Part shown: in pieces, positions 40,830-49,476 of the stretch
Position numbering within the stretch: the stretch's first letter is position 1
Layout of the letters: each line of letters opens with the position of its first letter
Assembly: GCA_030530315.1 (NCBI GenBank)
Contig: JAUMVG010000006.1
Location: 1-64,000, forward strand
Length of the DNA: 64,000 bases
Reading direction: 5' to 3'
Origin: Clostridia bacterium
Lineage (GTDB): Bacteria > Bacillota > Clostridia > Christensenellales > Aristaeellaceae
Notes under the pieces: model-generated
The model's database searches: none
What the model saw: only the letters and a program-made list of their open reading frames with translations
What the model was told of the DNA's origin: nothing
Made by a program: the position numbers and the translations under genes

Positions 40830-42158
40830 TCAGTGCAAATTGCGGTTGTCGATCACGCGCTTGGCCTTGCCTTCGCTGCGCGGTATGGACTTCGGGGCGA
40901 CCAGTGTCACCTTGGAGGCGATGCCCACCACGGACTTGATCTGGTCGGTGATGTACTTGCGAATGTTCTCGATGTGGGAAACGGTGTCGCCGAACATGTC
41001 CTCGGTCATCTCCACCTGCACCTCCAGCGTGTCGGAGGAGTTGACGCGGTCCACGATCAGCATGTAGTGCGGGGCCACGCCGTCGGCGCGCACCAGCACG
41101 GATTCGATCTGGCTCGGGAACACGTTCACGCCGCGGATGACCAGCATATCGTCGGTGCGGCCGGTGATGCGTCCCATGCGGGCCAGCGTGCGGCCGCATT
41201 CGCACTTCTCGTCGGTGAGGGTGCAGATGTCGTGGGTGCGGTAGCGCAGCATGGGCATGCCGGTCTTGGTGATGGTGGTGAACACCAGCTCGCCGGGCTT
41301 GCCGTAGGGCAGCTGCTCGCCGGTGGCGGGGTTGATGATCTCGGCGATGACATGGTCCTCGTTGATGTGCATGCCGTGCTTCTCGAGACACTCGAAGGCC
41401 ACGCCGGGGCCGGAGATCTCGGTCAGGCCGTAGATGTCGCAGGCGTCGATGCCCAGCAGCTCCTCGATGCGCTTGCGCATCTCCTCGGTCCAGGGCTCCG
41501 CGCCGAAGCAGCCCGCCTTCAGCTTCAGGTCCTTGTTGGGATCGATGCCCATTTCGCGGATGGTCTCGCCCAGGTAGGTGGCGTAGGAAGGCGTGCAGCA
41601 CAGCAGCGTCGTGCCCAGGTCCTTCATCATCATGATCTGGCGGTTGGTGTTGCCGCTGGACATGGGAATGACCATCGCGCCGATCTTGTCCGCGCCCTGG
41701 TATGCGCCGAAGCCGCCGGTGAACAGGCCCAGGCCGTAGGTGACCTGCACCACGTCGTCCTTGGTGGCGCCCGCGGCGGTCAGCGTGCGGGCCATCATCT
41801 CGCTCCAGATCTCGATGTCGTTGCGGGTGTAGCCGGACACGATGGGCTTGCCCGTGGTGCCCGAGGAGCCCTGGATGCGCACGATCTCGCTCTTGGGCGA
41901 GGCCAGTAGGTCGAAGGGATAGTAGTCGCGCAGGTCCGTCTTCTCCATGAAGGGCAGGTATTTCAAGTCGTCCACGCCGCGGATATCCTCCGGCTTGACG
42001 CCTGCGGCGTCCATGCGGGCCCGGTACATGGGCACATTTTCATATTCCCGCTTCACGGTGGCCACCAGTCGCTCGCTCTGCAGCTGGTGCAGCTCGTCCC
42101 GGCTGATGCACTCCACGGCGGGATTGTATATCCTGTGTTCTCTCTGGCTCATTTCCAT
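40830..42158 (-). CDS. paaK: Phenylacetate-CoA ligase family protein
   Basis: A 442-residue ANL-family ligase of the PaaK type. Motifs are RIQGSSGTTGKPIVSGYT (ATP-binding loop), GCFGAEPWTEEM, YGLTEISGPGVAFEC, RYRTHDICTL and a C-terminal Lys in SEGKAKRVIDNR. It should form aryl-acetyl-CoA from an aryl acid such as phenylacetate, 4-hydroxyphenylacetate or indoleacetate. The second ATG at 42152 is equally possible as the start. It is coupled to the ACT protein downstream. Confidence 0.9.
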   Translation of the reverse strand: MEMSQREHRIYNPAVECISRDELHQLQSERLVATVKREYENVPMYRARMDAAGVKPEDIRGVDDLKYLPFMEKTDLRDYYPFDLLASPKSEIVRIQGSSGTTGKPIVSGYTRNDIEIWSEMMARTLTAAGATKDDVVQVTYGLGLFTGGFGAYQGADKIGAMVIPMSSGNTNRQIMMMKDLGTTLLCCTPSYATYLGETIREMGIDPNKDLKLKAGCFGAEPWTEEMRKRIEELLGIDACDIYGLTEISGPGVAFECLEKHGMHINEDHVIAEIINPATGEQLPYGKPGELVFTTITKTGMPMLRYRTHDICTLTDEKCECGRTLARMGRITGRTDDMLVIRGVNVFPSQIESVLVRADGVAPHYMLIVDRVNSSDTLEVQVEMTEDMFGDTVSHIENIRKYITDQIKSVVGIASKVTLVAPKSIPRSEGKAKRVIDNRNLH

Positions 42159-42256
42159 CAGACCCTTTCGTGTAATCTCATCAAGCCCACTTATACCATA
42201 GTATCTTTTCGTTTTCTTTAGTTTTCTATGTTAAAGTGGTAAAGAATGTCGGTCGA

Positions 42257-43891
42257 TCACCGGCCAACCTGCTCGGCGACCAGGTACTGCGCGCCGTAGA
42301 TCTGGCGCAGCTTCGGCTTTTCGATCTTGCCGGTGGGGTTGCGGGGTACGTCGGCGAAGATGATCTTCCGGGGCCGCTTGTAGCGGGGCATGCCCTGGCA
42401 GAAGGCCTCGATGTCCGCCTCGGTGGCGGTGGCGCCGGGCTTCAGCTCGATGATCGCCGCGGCGATCTCGCCCAGGCGCGCGTGGGGAATGCCGATGACC
42501 GCCACGTCCTTGATGGCGGGATGGGCCCTCAGGAAGTCCTCGATCTGGACGGGATACAGGTTCTCGCCGCCGGTGATGATGACGTCCTTCTTGCGGTCCA
42601 CCAGGTAGATGAAGCCGTCCTCGTCCTGCATGGCCATGTCGCCGGTCCACAGCCAGTCGCCGTGGAGCACCTCGGAAGTGGCCTTGGGGTCCTTGTAGTA
42701 GCAGGTCATGACGCCGGGGCCCTTCACGGCCAGCTCGCCGACCTCTCCCTGCTTCACGTCGTTGCCCTGCTCGTCGATGATGCGGGCCTGCCAGCCGTAG
42801 CCGGGCACGCCGATGGCGCCGACCTTTTCGATGTTCTCCACGCCCAGGTGCACGCAGCCGGGGCCGATGGACTCGGACAGGCCGTAGTTCGTGTCGTACT
42901 GGTGGTTCGGGAACTTCTCCTTCCAGCGCTTGATCAGGCTCCTGGGCACCGGCTGCGCGCCGATGTGCATCAGCCGCCAGGGAGACAGGTCGTACTGGGC
43001 CAGGTCGATCTCGCCCCGGTCGATGGCGTCCAGGATATCCTGGGCCCAGGGCACCAGCAGCCACACGATGGAGCAGTGCTCCTCGGCGGCGGTCTTGATG
43101 ATGGTCAGCGGCTTCACGCCCTTAAGCAGCACGGCGCGGCCGCCCACCAGGAAGCTGCCAAACCAGTGCATCTTCGCGCCGGTGTGGTACAGCGGCGGGA
43201 TGCACAGGAACACGTCCTCGTGGGTCTGGCTGTGGTGCTTCTGCTCGGTGCGGGCGGCGTGCATCAGGCTCTCGTGGTTGTGCAGGATCGCCTTGGGGAA
43301 GCCGGTAGTGCCGGAGGAGAAGTAGATCGCCGCGTCGTCCGCGTCGGTCAGCGCCACGTCCGGGGAATTGCTGGGCTGGTTGGAGGCCAGGTGCAGGAAG
43401 TTCTCGGCGAAGGTCGGGCAGTTGTCGCCCACGTAGAACAGCAGCTTGACCCTGGGGATCCGGTCGATGATCTCCTCCACGCGCCCGATGAACTCCGGGC
43501 CGAAGAACAGCGCGTCCACGTCCGCCAGGTCCGCGCAATAGCGAATCTCGTCGGCGGAGTAGCGATAGTTCATCGGAACGGCCAGCGCGCCGGTCTTGAG
43601 GATGCCGAAGTACACCGGCAGCCACTCCAGGCAGTTCATCAGAAGAATGGCGACCTTGTCGCCCTTCTTGATGCCCCTGCTCATCAGCAGGTTGGCGCAG
43701 CGGTTCGCCTTCTCGTTGAACACGCTCCAGGTGATCTCCCGCCGGAACTCGTCGGAAGTGCCGCGCTCGATCAGCTCGTACTCCTTCCAGGTCACGCGGC
43801 GATCCTCGCGCACCTCGGGGTTGATCTCCACCAGGGCGGTCTCGCCGCCGTACAGCTTCGCGTTTTGCTCCAGAATCTCGGTAATTGGCAT
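42257..43891 (-). CDS. AMP-forming acyl-CoA ligase under T-box control
   Basis: A 544-residue ANL ligase. Motifs are IYFSSGTTGFPKAILHNH (P-loop), YGLSESIGP, WLWTGDMAMQDEDGFIYLVD, KKDVIITGGENLYP and the C-terminal catalytic Lys in NPTGKIEK. The ATG at 43891 follows GGAGG; the upstream in-frame TTG at 43969 overlaps the regulatory hairpin and is rejected. The substrate is unknown. The T-box at 43973-44258 has a Tyr-like specifier and a paaK/ACT pair follows on the same strand, which points to aromatic acids. Confidence 0.88.
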   Translation of the reverse strand: MPITEILEQNAKLYGGETALVEINPEVREDRRVTWKEYELIERGTSDEFRREITWSVFNEKANRCANLLMSRGIKKGDKVAILLMNCLEWLPVYFGILKTGALAVPMNYRYSADEIRYCADLADVDALFFGPEFIGRVEEIIDRIPRVKLLFYVGDNCPTFAENFLHLASNQPSNSPDVALTDADDAAIYFSSGTTGFPKAILHNHESLMHAARTEQKHHSQTHEDVFLCIPPLYHTGAKMHWFGSFLVGGRAVLLKGVKPLTIIKTAAEEHCSIVWLLVPWAQDILDAIDRGEIDLAQYDLSPWRLMHIGAQPVPRSLIKRWKEKFPNHQYDTNYGLSESIGPGCVHLGVENIEKVGAIGVPGYGWQARIIDEQGNDVKQGEVGELAVKGPGVMTCYYKDPKATSEVLHGDWLWTGDMAMQDEDGFIYLVDRKKDVIITGGENLYPVQIEDFLRAHPAIKDVAVIGIPHARLGEIAAAIIELKPGATATEADIEAFCQGMPRYKRPRKIIFADVPRNPTGKIEKPKLRQIYGAQYLVAEQVGR

Positions 43892-43972
43892 GGTCGTCGT
43901 CCTCCGTTCTCGTTTTCCGCCTCGCCGCCCGCAGGCGCTTCGGCGCTTGAGTGCCTCCTTGACATGCAAGAA

Positions 43973-44003
43973 GCCCGCCCTCCGCGTATCGCAGAGGACG
44001 GGC
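43973..44003 (-). terminator. Regulated hairpin of the Tyr-like T-box
   Basis: A 13-14-bp GC-rich hairpin (GCCCGTCCTCTGCG with CGCGGAGGGCGGGC on the minus strand). It is followed by TTCTTGC rather than a proper U-run, so it may be a weak terminator. Confidence 0.7.
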
Positions 44004-44258
44004 CAATATAAACCCGTGGTACCACCTCAGTTTGACGCCGCCTCACGGCGAACGCCCTCAGGGGAGCTTCGTCCCGCGCGCGCTATCGGGCGCCCCCGTC
44101 GCAGCCTACCAGGCCCGGCTCCGTGCGGAAAACCCCGCGCCGCCGTCCCTTCGGTGCGCCGCTCCGGAATGTATTCAGCCGATCCGCGCAACCGCCTTGC
44201 ACCTACCGGCGGCTCTCTGGTGCGGGGAGGATGGCCTACTTGTTTCCTTCATCGCGTT
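43973..44258 (-). promoter_or_regulatory. T-box riboswitch, Tyr-like specifier, upstream of an acyl-CoA ligase
   Basis: On the minus strand the order is: promoter (44265-44293), AGAGAG motif (44213-44218), specifier loop GAATACATTCC with TAC (Tyr) at 44171-44173 placed six bases before GAGC, then the T-box AGGTGGTACCACGGGT (44012-44028). The UGGU variant suits a tRNA with discriminator A, as tRNA-Tyr has. ATT read three bases later would be Ile, but the spacing matches TAC better. The terminator hairpin is at 43973-44003. Confidence 0.88.
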
Positions 44259-44264
44259 AAACAA

Positions 44265-44293
44265 ATTATAATCATATATGCGGTCGATCGCAA
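44265..44293 (-). promoter_or_regulatory. Promoter of the Tyr-like T-box / acyl-CoA ligase
   Basis: Minus-strand TTGCGA (44288-44293), 17-bp spacer, TATAAT (44265-44270). Confidence 0.8.
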
Positions 44294-44327
44294 GTTAAAT
44301 CTGCGTTGACTTGCGCCCATCAAGCGG

Positions 44328-44684
44328 TTATTCCTTGCTCTCGAAGTGCTCCTCGTTGGTGCCGTCCTGCCACAGGCGTTCGATGTTGTAGTACTGCCGC
44401 TCCTCCGGATGGAAGATATGCACGATCACGTGGGCATAATCCAGCACGATCCAGCGCGCGCCGTTCTTGCCCTCCTTGCGGCGAGGCTCGATGCCCTCCT
44501 CGGCCAGGTGCTCCTCCAGGTCGTCGGCCAGGGTGTGCACGAACTGCACATTGCGGCCGCTGCAAACGACAAAGAAATCGGTGATGGAGGTCATGTGGCC
44601 GACCTCCAGGATCTGGATGTCCGTCGCGCCCTTCTTGTCCAGAACCTCGGCGATCCTCGTGGCAAGCTGCTTGGAGTCTATCAT
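44328..44684 (-). CDS. rsfS: Ribosomal silencing factor RsfS
   Basis: A 118-residue protein that binds L14 on the 50S subunit and blocks subunit joining under starvation. It shows the conserved GHMTSITDFFVVCSG block and the ARWIVLDYAHVIVHIF block followed by YYNIERLW. AAGGAGG precedes the ATG. It follows the nadD-yqeK fusion by 50 bp, the nadD-yqeK-rsfS order of many Bacillota. Confidence 0.95.
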   Translation of the reverse strand: MIDSKQLATRIAEVLDKKGATDIQILEVGHMTSITDFFVVCSGRNVQFVHTLADDLEEHLAEEGIEPRRKEGKNGARWIVLDYAHVIVHIFHPEERQYYNIERLWQDGTNEEHFESKE

Positions 44685-44734
44685 GGTTGCGCCTCCTTCA
44701 TTGTCCTATGGGTCTGTCGTCAGTGGATGGTTCC

Positions 44735-45892
44735 TCATGCCTTCAGTGAATTCAACAGCTGCTGCGTGCGGGGATGCATGCTCTGTCCCCGGGAGCGCAG
44801 GTGCTTCGCGGTCAGCTCCGCGCAGCAGCGCATGGCCTGGGTGATGTCCTTCTCGGCCAGCTTGCGGGCCTTTTCCAGCCCCGGGAAGTCCTCCCGGCCC
44901 GGCTCGATGAAGTCCGAAACGTAGATCAGCGCGTCCATCGCGGACATGTGCCCGTCGCCCACGGTGTGCTTTCGGATGGCGCTGAGGATCTGCGGGTCCC
45001 GCACGCCGAACACATCCCGGGCCACGATCATGCCCGCCGGGGCGTGCAGTATGGCGCGGCTGTCCAGCTCCTCCGCGTCCAGGTCCGTCAGGTTCGCCTC
45101 CACCAGATCGCGCATCTCGTCCAGGGGCATGGACTTGGCGCAGTCGTGCAGCAGCCCCGCCAGCCGCGCACGCATGGGATCGACGCCGCACTTCGGCGCC
45201 AGCCGCTGCGCGGTGTCCGCCACGCCCAGGGTGTGGGTGAAGCGGTGATCGGTCAGCATGCCCTTCAGCCTCTCCAGGATCTGCGCCTCGTTGTAGTCGC
45301 ACAGGTAGAGGCCCTTTTTGCGGATGTACTCCGCGATGGTCGGGGGCACCCACTCGTCGATGGGCTCCCCCGCCGCCACCCGCTTGCGGATGGCCGTGGA
45401 GGAGATCTCCGGTCCGTCCACCGCCAGGATATCCACCCGGGTGCCGTAGCAGGCGCTGATGGCCTGGGCCCGCAGCGCCGTCAGGCTCCTGTCGCAGCCC
45501 GGGCGGCTCACCGCCGCGAAGCCGCACAGCCGCGCGATGCGCGGGAATTCCCGCCAGGTGTCCAGCTTCACCAGCGTGTCCGCGCCGACGATGTAGATCC
45601 ACTCCACGCCGGGATAGGCCACGGAGAGGTCCGTCAGCGTCTCCACCGTGTAGGTCGCGCCGTCCCGCTGCACCTCCAGGTCGCTGGCGAAGAGGCCCTC
45701 CCGGCCCTGCGCCGCCAGCTTCGCCATGGTCAGCCGGTCCCGCTTGTCGGTGCGCACGCGCTTGTAGGGCGGGTCCCCCGAGGGCAGCAGCATCACCTGG
45801 TCCAGCTTCAGCTCCTCCATCGCCGCCAGGGCGATGGCGATGTGGCCGTTGTGAACCGGGTCCAGCGTGCCTCCCAGGATGCCGATCTTCAT
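44735..45892 (-). CDS. nadD: Bifunctional nicotinate-nucleotide adenylyltransferase / HD hydrolase (NadD-YqeK fusion)
   Basis: A 385-residue fusion. Residues 1-about 195 are NadD: GGTLDPVHNGHI with the catalytic HNGH at 14-17 and ISSTAIRKR near the end. Residues about 205-385 are a YqeK-type HD domain, with HTLGVADTAQRL (metal His), GLLHDCAK (HD) and ILHAPAGMI. NadD makes deamido-NAD. YqeK proteins hydrolyse diadenosine tetraphosphate symmetrically. In most Bacillota these are two adjacent genes. The start at 45892 has GGAGG; longer forms reading into the upstream repeats are rejected. Confidence 0.93.
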   Translation of the reverse strand: MKIGILGGTLDPVHNGHIAIALAAMEELKLDQVMLLPSGDPPYKRVRTDKRDRLTMAKLAAQGREGLFASDLEVQRDGATYTVETLTDLSVAYPGVEWIYIVGADTLVKLDTWREFPRIARLCGFAAVSRPGCDRSLTALRAQAISACYGTRVDILAVDGPEISSTAIRKRVAAGEPIDEWVPPTIAEYIRKKGLYLCDYNEAQILERLKGMLTDHRFTHTLGVADTAQRLAPKCGVDPMRARLAGLLHDCAKSMPLDEMRDLVEANLTDLDAEELDSRAILHAPAGMIVARDVFGVRDPQILSAIRKHTVGDGHMSAMDALIYVSDFIEPGREDFPGLEKARKLAEKDITQAMRCCAELTAKHLRSRGQSMHPRTQQLLNSLKA

Positions 45893-46092
45893 GGGCGTGC
45901 CTCCATGTGTTCCGAAAGTTTGATATAGAGTATTATAACATATTCTTCCGCCGCATTCCACCACTTCGGCGGATTTTTTTCTTTCGGAGGAAAATTGGTG
46001 AAGGGAGGCGGACGCAGCCCGCCTCCCTCCGATACTATCGTCATGGGTTTGTTTTCCTGAAAATACAGGCGTTTTGCGTAAACGCCGCGTCA

Positions 46093-46260
46093 AGATCCTT
46101 CGACTCCGCTGAAGCTCCGAGCAGGATGACACGCGGCGCGATACGGGGTCGTTCCGAGCGGAATCGAAGGAGTACACGCGACGCGATACGCGGGCATTCC
46201 GAGCGGAATCGAAGGCGTACACGCGACGCGATACGGGGTCGTTCCGAGCGGAGTGGGGCC
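46093..46260. repeat. Dispersed repeat copy followed by a 45-bp tandem array
   Basis: AAGATCCTTCGA ... AGGATGAC (46093-46130) is a dispersed-repeat copy. It runs into a tandem array with a 45-bp period: TTCCGAGCGG starts at 46152, 46197 and 46242, with the shared block ACGCGACGCGATACG between. The rest of 45893-46402 has only a -10-like TATAAT (minus, 45932-45937) for nadD and an inverted repeat CATGTCAAG/CTTGACATG (46350-46382). No gene is supported there. Confidence 0.8.
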
Positions 46261-46402
46261 GGAGGCGGAGCGAAGTCGAAGAATCTTCCAGGGATTGTAC
46301 AGGACCTGAGAAACGAAATGCCGTCAGCGTCGACGGGTTCCCCCGGGAACATGTCAAGCAATCCTCACCAGGCCTTGACATGCCCACAATCGTTCACCCC
46401 GG

Positions 46403-48433
46403 TCAATCCTGCCAGAGGGCCTTCCCCGCCGCCTCGGCGTCCACGAAGGGGCCGGGGATCGGGTTGACGGGCCGGTGCGCGCCGAAGTAGTCCTCGTTGA
46501 ACACGATGGGCGTGCCGTCCGGGTTCTCGAACTTCTCCTCCGGCTCGAAGGCCTCGCCCAGCGTCTCGGTGGAGATCACGCCGCCGGTGAAGCCCGCCAG
46601 CGCTTCGTAGAGGTTGGTCTCCAGCCGCCAGGCGCCGCTCTCCTCCCGGAGGGCGATGCGGATGTCGGTTTTGTCGTCCACGAAGCCGTCCTTCTCGGTG
46701 GACATGGCCTTCGCGCCGTTCAGGAAGGCGTTGCCGCCGGTCCACACGGGCAGCTTGTAGTAATACTTGTCCCGATCGCCCATGGCGCCCATGCCGCAGT
46801 AACCCTCGAACATGGCGATGTATTCCTCCCAGCTGGGATAGCCCTCATAGGGAATTGTGCCCACCACCGGGTTGCAGTCGCTCCAGGGACTGTCCAGCAT
46901 CGCCTGGTGGATCGCCTCCATGCCGGGGCGGATCGGCCGCTGGACGAAGATGTTGTTGTAGAAACGCATATCGCCGTGGAGGATGGACATGAAGCCCTCC
47001 ACCTCGGTGCGGTGCGGCATGTGGTAGGGCGTGTAGCGCGGGCACGGGATCTTGCCGGAGCCGTTGTCCACGCCCAGGCCCACGGCGGTCAGGGAGCCGG
47101 CGATCAGGTTGTGCACCACCGCCACGCCCTGGGTGGGCAGCTTCATCGCGTGGTCAGACAGCATGATGTTGTTGTCCACCAGCGTCGGGCCGTGGGAGAC
47201 CTCGATGAAGATGTCCTCGCCCAGGCCGTCCGTGCAATTCGTGTTGGCGTTGGCATCGAAGGGCAGGGTGTTGTCGTGGAACAGGTTCTGGGTCACGCGG
47301 GTGCCCTGGGCCTGCCAGTCCAGCCACAGGCCGCGGGTGCAGTGGTGGATGTGGTTGCGGCGGTAGATCACGTCGATGGCCGCGTGCATCTTGATGCCGC
47401 CGATCTCCGCGCCGGCAAGGTTCTGCTTGTTGTTGATGTGGTGGATGTGGTTGTCCTCGATGATGGAGAACACGCCGCCCAGGTGGCCGACGATGCCGGT
47501 CTGGCCGCAGTCGTGGATGTCGCAGCGCCGCACGATGTGGCTGCCGATGTTCTCCTTGGTCCAGCCCTCCCGCTGGGCCTGGATGATGCAGTCGCGCTCG
47601 GTCTGGGTGCCGTGCTTCAGCTTGTGGAACAGCCAGCGGTTGTCGTTGTTGGGCTGGCGGTACTTGCCCAGGGAGATGCCCGAGCACTTGGAGTCGGAGA
47701 TCTCGCAGTCCTCGATGATCCAGCCCTTGGACCAGTGCGGGCCGACCATGCCCTCCTGGTAGGCCGTGGGCGGGGCCCACTGGGTGGCGGCCTGCTTCAC
47801 CGTGAAGCCGGACAGCGTGATGTAGCCCACGCCCTCCCGGGACGGATAGAAGCCGTTGCGGCGCACGTTGATCTCAACGTTCTCCGCGTTGGGGTCTGCG
47901 CCGTGGAAGTTGGCGTAGATCAGCGTCTCGTTTTTCGCCTCGTCCTGCTCGGTGTACCAGGTGTAGACAGAGAATTCCGGGTCCCAGGACTTGGCGTACA
48001 CCTCGGGCTCCAGCACCTTGGAAAGCTCGGTCACCTCGTAGAGGGACTTGCCGTTCAGGTACACCTCGCCGGTGTGGGCGATGTAGTGGGCGATGTACCA
48101 GTCCCCCTCCACTCGGGTGGTGTAGGGGTTGTAACCTCCGAACAGGCCGTTGGGGATCCGGGCCAGCCAGGTGTCGCCCTGATAGGGCTGCCAGGTCTTG
48201 ACCACCTCCGCGCCGGTGATGACCGCCTTGCGGGGCTCCACGGAGCGATAGGTGATCCGGGCGTCCTCGGTGCCCGCGTGGATGGGGTTCACGTACTCCC
48301 GGTACAGGCCGGGCAGCACCCGCACCTCGTCGCCGGGCCGGGCAAGCTCGGCCGCCGCCTGGATGGTCTGGAAGGGCGCCCGCTCGCTGCCGTCGCCGCC
48401 CCTGGAGGCGCTGGCGGAAACATAGTATATCAT
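46403..48433 (-). CDS. GH120-family beta-xylosidase (right-handed parallel beta-helix)
   Basis: A 676-residue protein matching GH120 beta-xylosidases of the Thermoanaerobacterium XylC type along its length. It opens YYVSASASRGGDGSERAPFQ. Shared blocks are VYLNGKSLYEVT, IYANFHGADPN, EINVRRNGFYPS, GPHWSKGWIIED, GHLGGVFS and GLWLDWQAQGTRV. The Asp in WLDW (372) and the Glu in FIEVSHGP (411) correspond to the family's catalytic pair. About 16 extra residues (an Asn/Asp-rich loop) lie between them. No signal peptide, so it should act on imported xylo-oligosaccharides. The ATG at 48433 has GGAGG; a TTG two codons upstream is in frame. Confidence 0.88.
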   Translation of the reverse strand: MIYYVSASASRGGDGSERAPFQTIQAAAELARPGDEVRVLPGLYREYVNPIHAGTEDARITYRSVEPRKAVITGAEVVKTWQPYQGDTWLARIPNGLFGGYNPYTTRVEGDWYIAHYIAHTGEVYLNGKSLYEVTELSKVLEPEVYAKSWDPEFSVYTWYTEQDEAKNETLIYANFHGADPNAENVEINVRRNGFYPSREGVGYITLSGFTVKQAATQWAPPTAYQEGMVGPHWSKGWIIEDCEISDSKCSGISLGKYRQPNNDNRWLFHKLKHGTQTERDCIIQAQREGWTKENIGSHIVRRCDIHDCGQTGIVGHLGGVFSIIEDNHIHHINNKQNLAGAEIGGIKMHAAIDVIYRRNHIHHCTRGLWLDWQAQGTRVTQNLFHDNTLPFDANANTNCTDGLGEDIFIEVSHGPTLVDNNIMLSDHAMKLPTQGVAVVHNLIAGSLTAVGLGVDNGSGKIPCPRYTPYHMPHRTEVEGFMSILHGDMRFYNNIFVQRPIRPGMEAIHQAMLDSPWSDCNPVVGTIPYEGYPSWEEYIAMFEGYCGMGAMGDRDKYYYKLPVWTGGNAFLNGAKAMSTEKDGFVDDKTDIRIALREESGAWRLETNLYEALAGFTGGVISTETLGEAFEPEEKFENPDGTPIVFNEDYFGAHRPVNPIPGPFVDAEAAGKALWQD

Positions 48434-48472
48434 GGTCAATCCTCCGTTTCCATATTTTATTCCTCTGCTTGC

Positions 48473-48502
48473 ATTCTATAATGGAACGCCCGCGCCCGTC
48501 AA
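48473..48502 (-). promoter_or_regulatory. Promoter of the GH120 gene
   Basis: Minus-strand TTGACG (48497-48502), 18-bp spacer, TAGAAT (48473-48478). Confidence 0.65.
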
Positions 48503-48556
48503 TAGGCCGCGAAAAAAAACGCGCGGGATTCCCATTCCTATTTTATACAAATTTGA

Positions 48557-48585
48557 TTGAACATCCCCGCCGCAGGCGCTATAAT
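48557..48585 (+). promoter_or_regulatory. Promoter of the methyltransferase/DUF3267/ABC-F operon
   Basis: TTGAAC (48557-48562), 17-bp spacer, TATAAT (48580-48585). Confidence 0.8.
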
Positions 48586-48608
48586 GTAGAATAGTGAGGT
48601 GTTTAGCT

Positions 48609-49475
48609 ATGTATATCGCATCCCAGTGGCGGGATTATGAGGTCATCGACACCGGCGACGGCGAAAAGCTGGAGCGCTGGAAGGATATATTGCTGCGCCG
48701 GCCGGACCCCCAGGCCATCTGGCCGAAGCAGAGCCCGAAGCTGTGGGACAAGGCCGACGCCTGGTATCACCGCTCCAGCAAGGGCGGCGGCGAATGGGAG
48801 TTCTTCAGGAAGCTGCCGGACCGCTGGACGGTGCGCTACGGCGACCTGGAGTTCTACGTGCGGCCCACCGGCTTCAAGCACACCGGCCTGTTCCCGGAGC
48901 AGGCGGTGAACTGGGACTGGATGGCCGGCCTGATCCGCAGGGCCAACCGGCCTGTGAAGGTGCTGAACCTGTTCGGCTACACCGGCGGGGCGACCTGCGC
49001 CTGCGCGCTGGCCGGGGCGAAGGTGACCCACGTGGACGCCGCCAAGGGCATGGTGCAGTGGGCTGGCGAGAACCGCAAGCTGTCGAACATCGACGAGACC
49101 GCCGTGCGCTGGATCATCGACGACGCGCTGAAGTTCGTCCAGCGGGAGGCCCGCAGGGGCAATACCTATGAGGGCATCCTGATGGACCCGCCCAGCTACG
49201 GCCGCGGCCCCGGCGGCGAGGTCTGGAAGCTGGAGAACGAGCTGTTCGGCCTGGTGGAGGCCTGCGAGAAGGTGCTGGCCGAGGACGCCCTGTTCATGCT
49301 GATCAACAGCTACACCACGGGCCTGCAGCCCGCGGTTCTGAACAACATGCTGACCATGACGGCGGCGCGGCGGCGCGGCGGCCATGTGGAGGCGGACGAG
49401 ATCGTGCTGCCGGTCACCGAGGGCGGCGTGCTGCCCTGCGGCGCGTCGGGCCGGTATACGGGCAGCCTTGTGTGA
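48609..49475 (+). CDS. Class I SAM-dependent methyltransferase (RlmI-like catalytic domain)
   Basis: A 288-residue protein. NLFGYTGGATCACALAGAKVTHVD (in parts: NLFGYTGG, THVDAAKGM) is the SAM-binding site, and ILMDPPSYGRGPGGE carries the DPPSY catalytic motif seen in 23S rRNA cytosine-C5 methyltransferases. It lacks the N-terminal PUA domain of RlmI, so the exact target is uncertain; rRNA is likely. The ATG at 48609 is preceded by GAGGTG. It ends one base before the next gene. Confidence 0.85.
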   Translation: MYIASQWRDYEVIDTGDGEKLERWKDILLRRPDPQAIWPKQSPKLWDKADAWYHRSSKGGGEWEFFRKLPDRWTVRYGDLEFYVRPTGFKHTGLFPEQAVNWDWMAGLIRRANRPVKVLNLFGYTGGATCACALAGAKVTHVDAAKGMVQWAGENRKLSNIDETAVRWIIDDALKFVQREARRGNTYEGILMDPPSYGRGPGGEVWKLENELFGLVEACEKVLAEDALFMLINSYTTGLQPAVLNNMLTMTAARRRGGHVEADEIVLPVTEGGVLPCGASGRYTGSLV

Positions 49476-49476
49476 C

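Noticed and set aside
44171..44176. Reading the second T-box specifier as ATT (Ile) instead of TAC (Tyr)
   Set aside because: Six bases between specifier and GAGC, the spacing of the Cys leader here, selects TAC; ATT would need a shorter spacing. It is kept as a minor alternative.
46121..46260. Tandem array considered as a CRISPR
   Set aside because: The 45-bp units are contiguous, without unique spacers, and no cas gene is present in the window.
45907..46467. Small ORF across the repeat region after the NadD-YqeK gene
   Set aside because: It translates the tandem repeats and lacks a ribosome-binding site; no family features.
46475..48481. Long plus-strand open frame opposite the GH120 gene
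   Set aside because: Val/Gly/His/Asp-rich shadow; the GH120 match covers the minus strand end to end.
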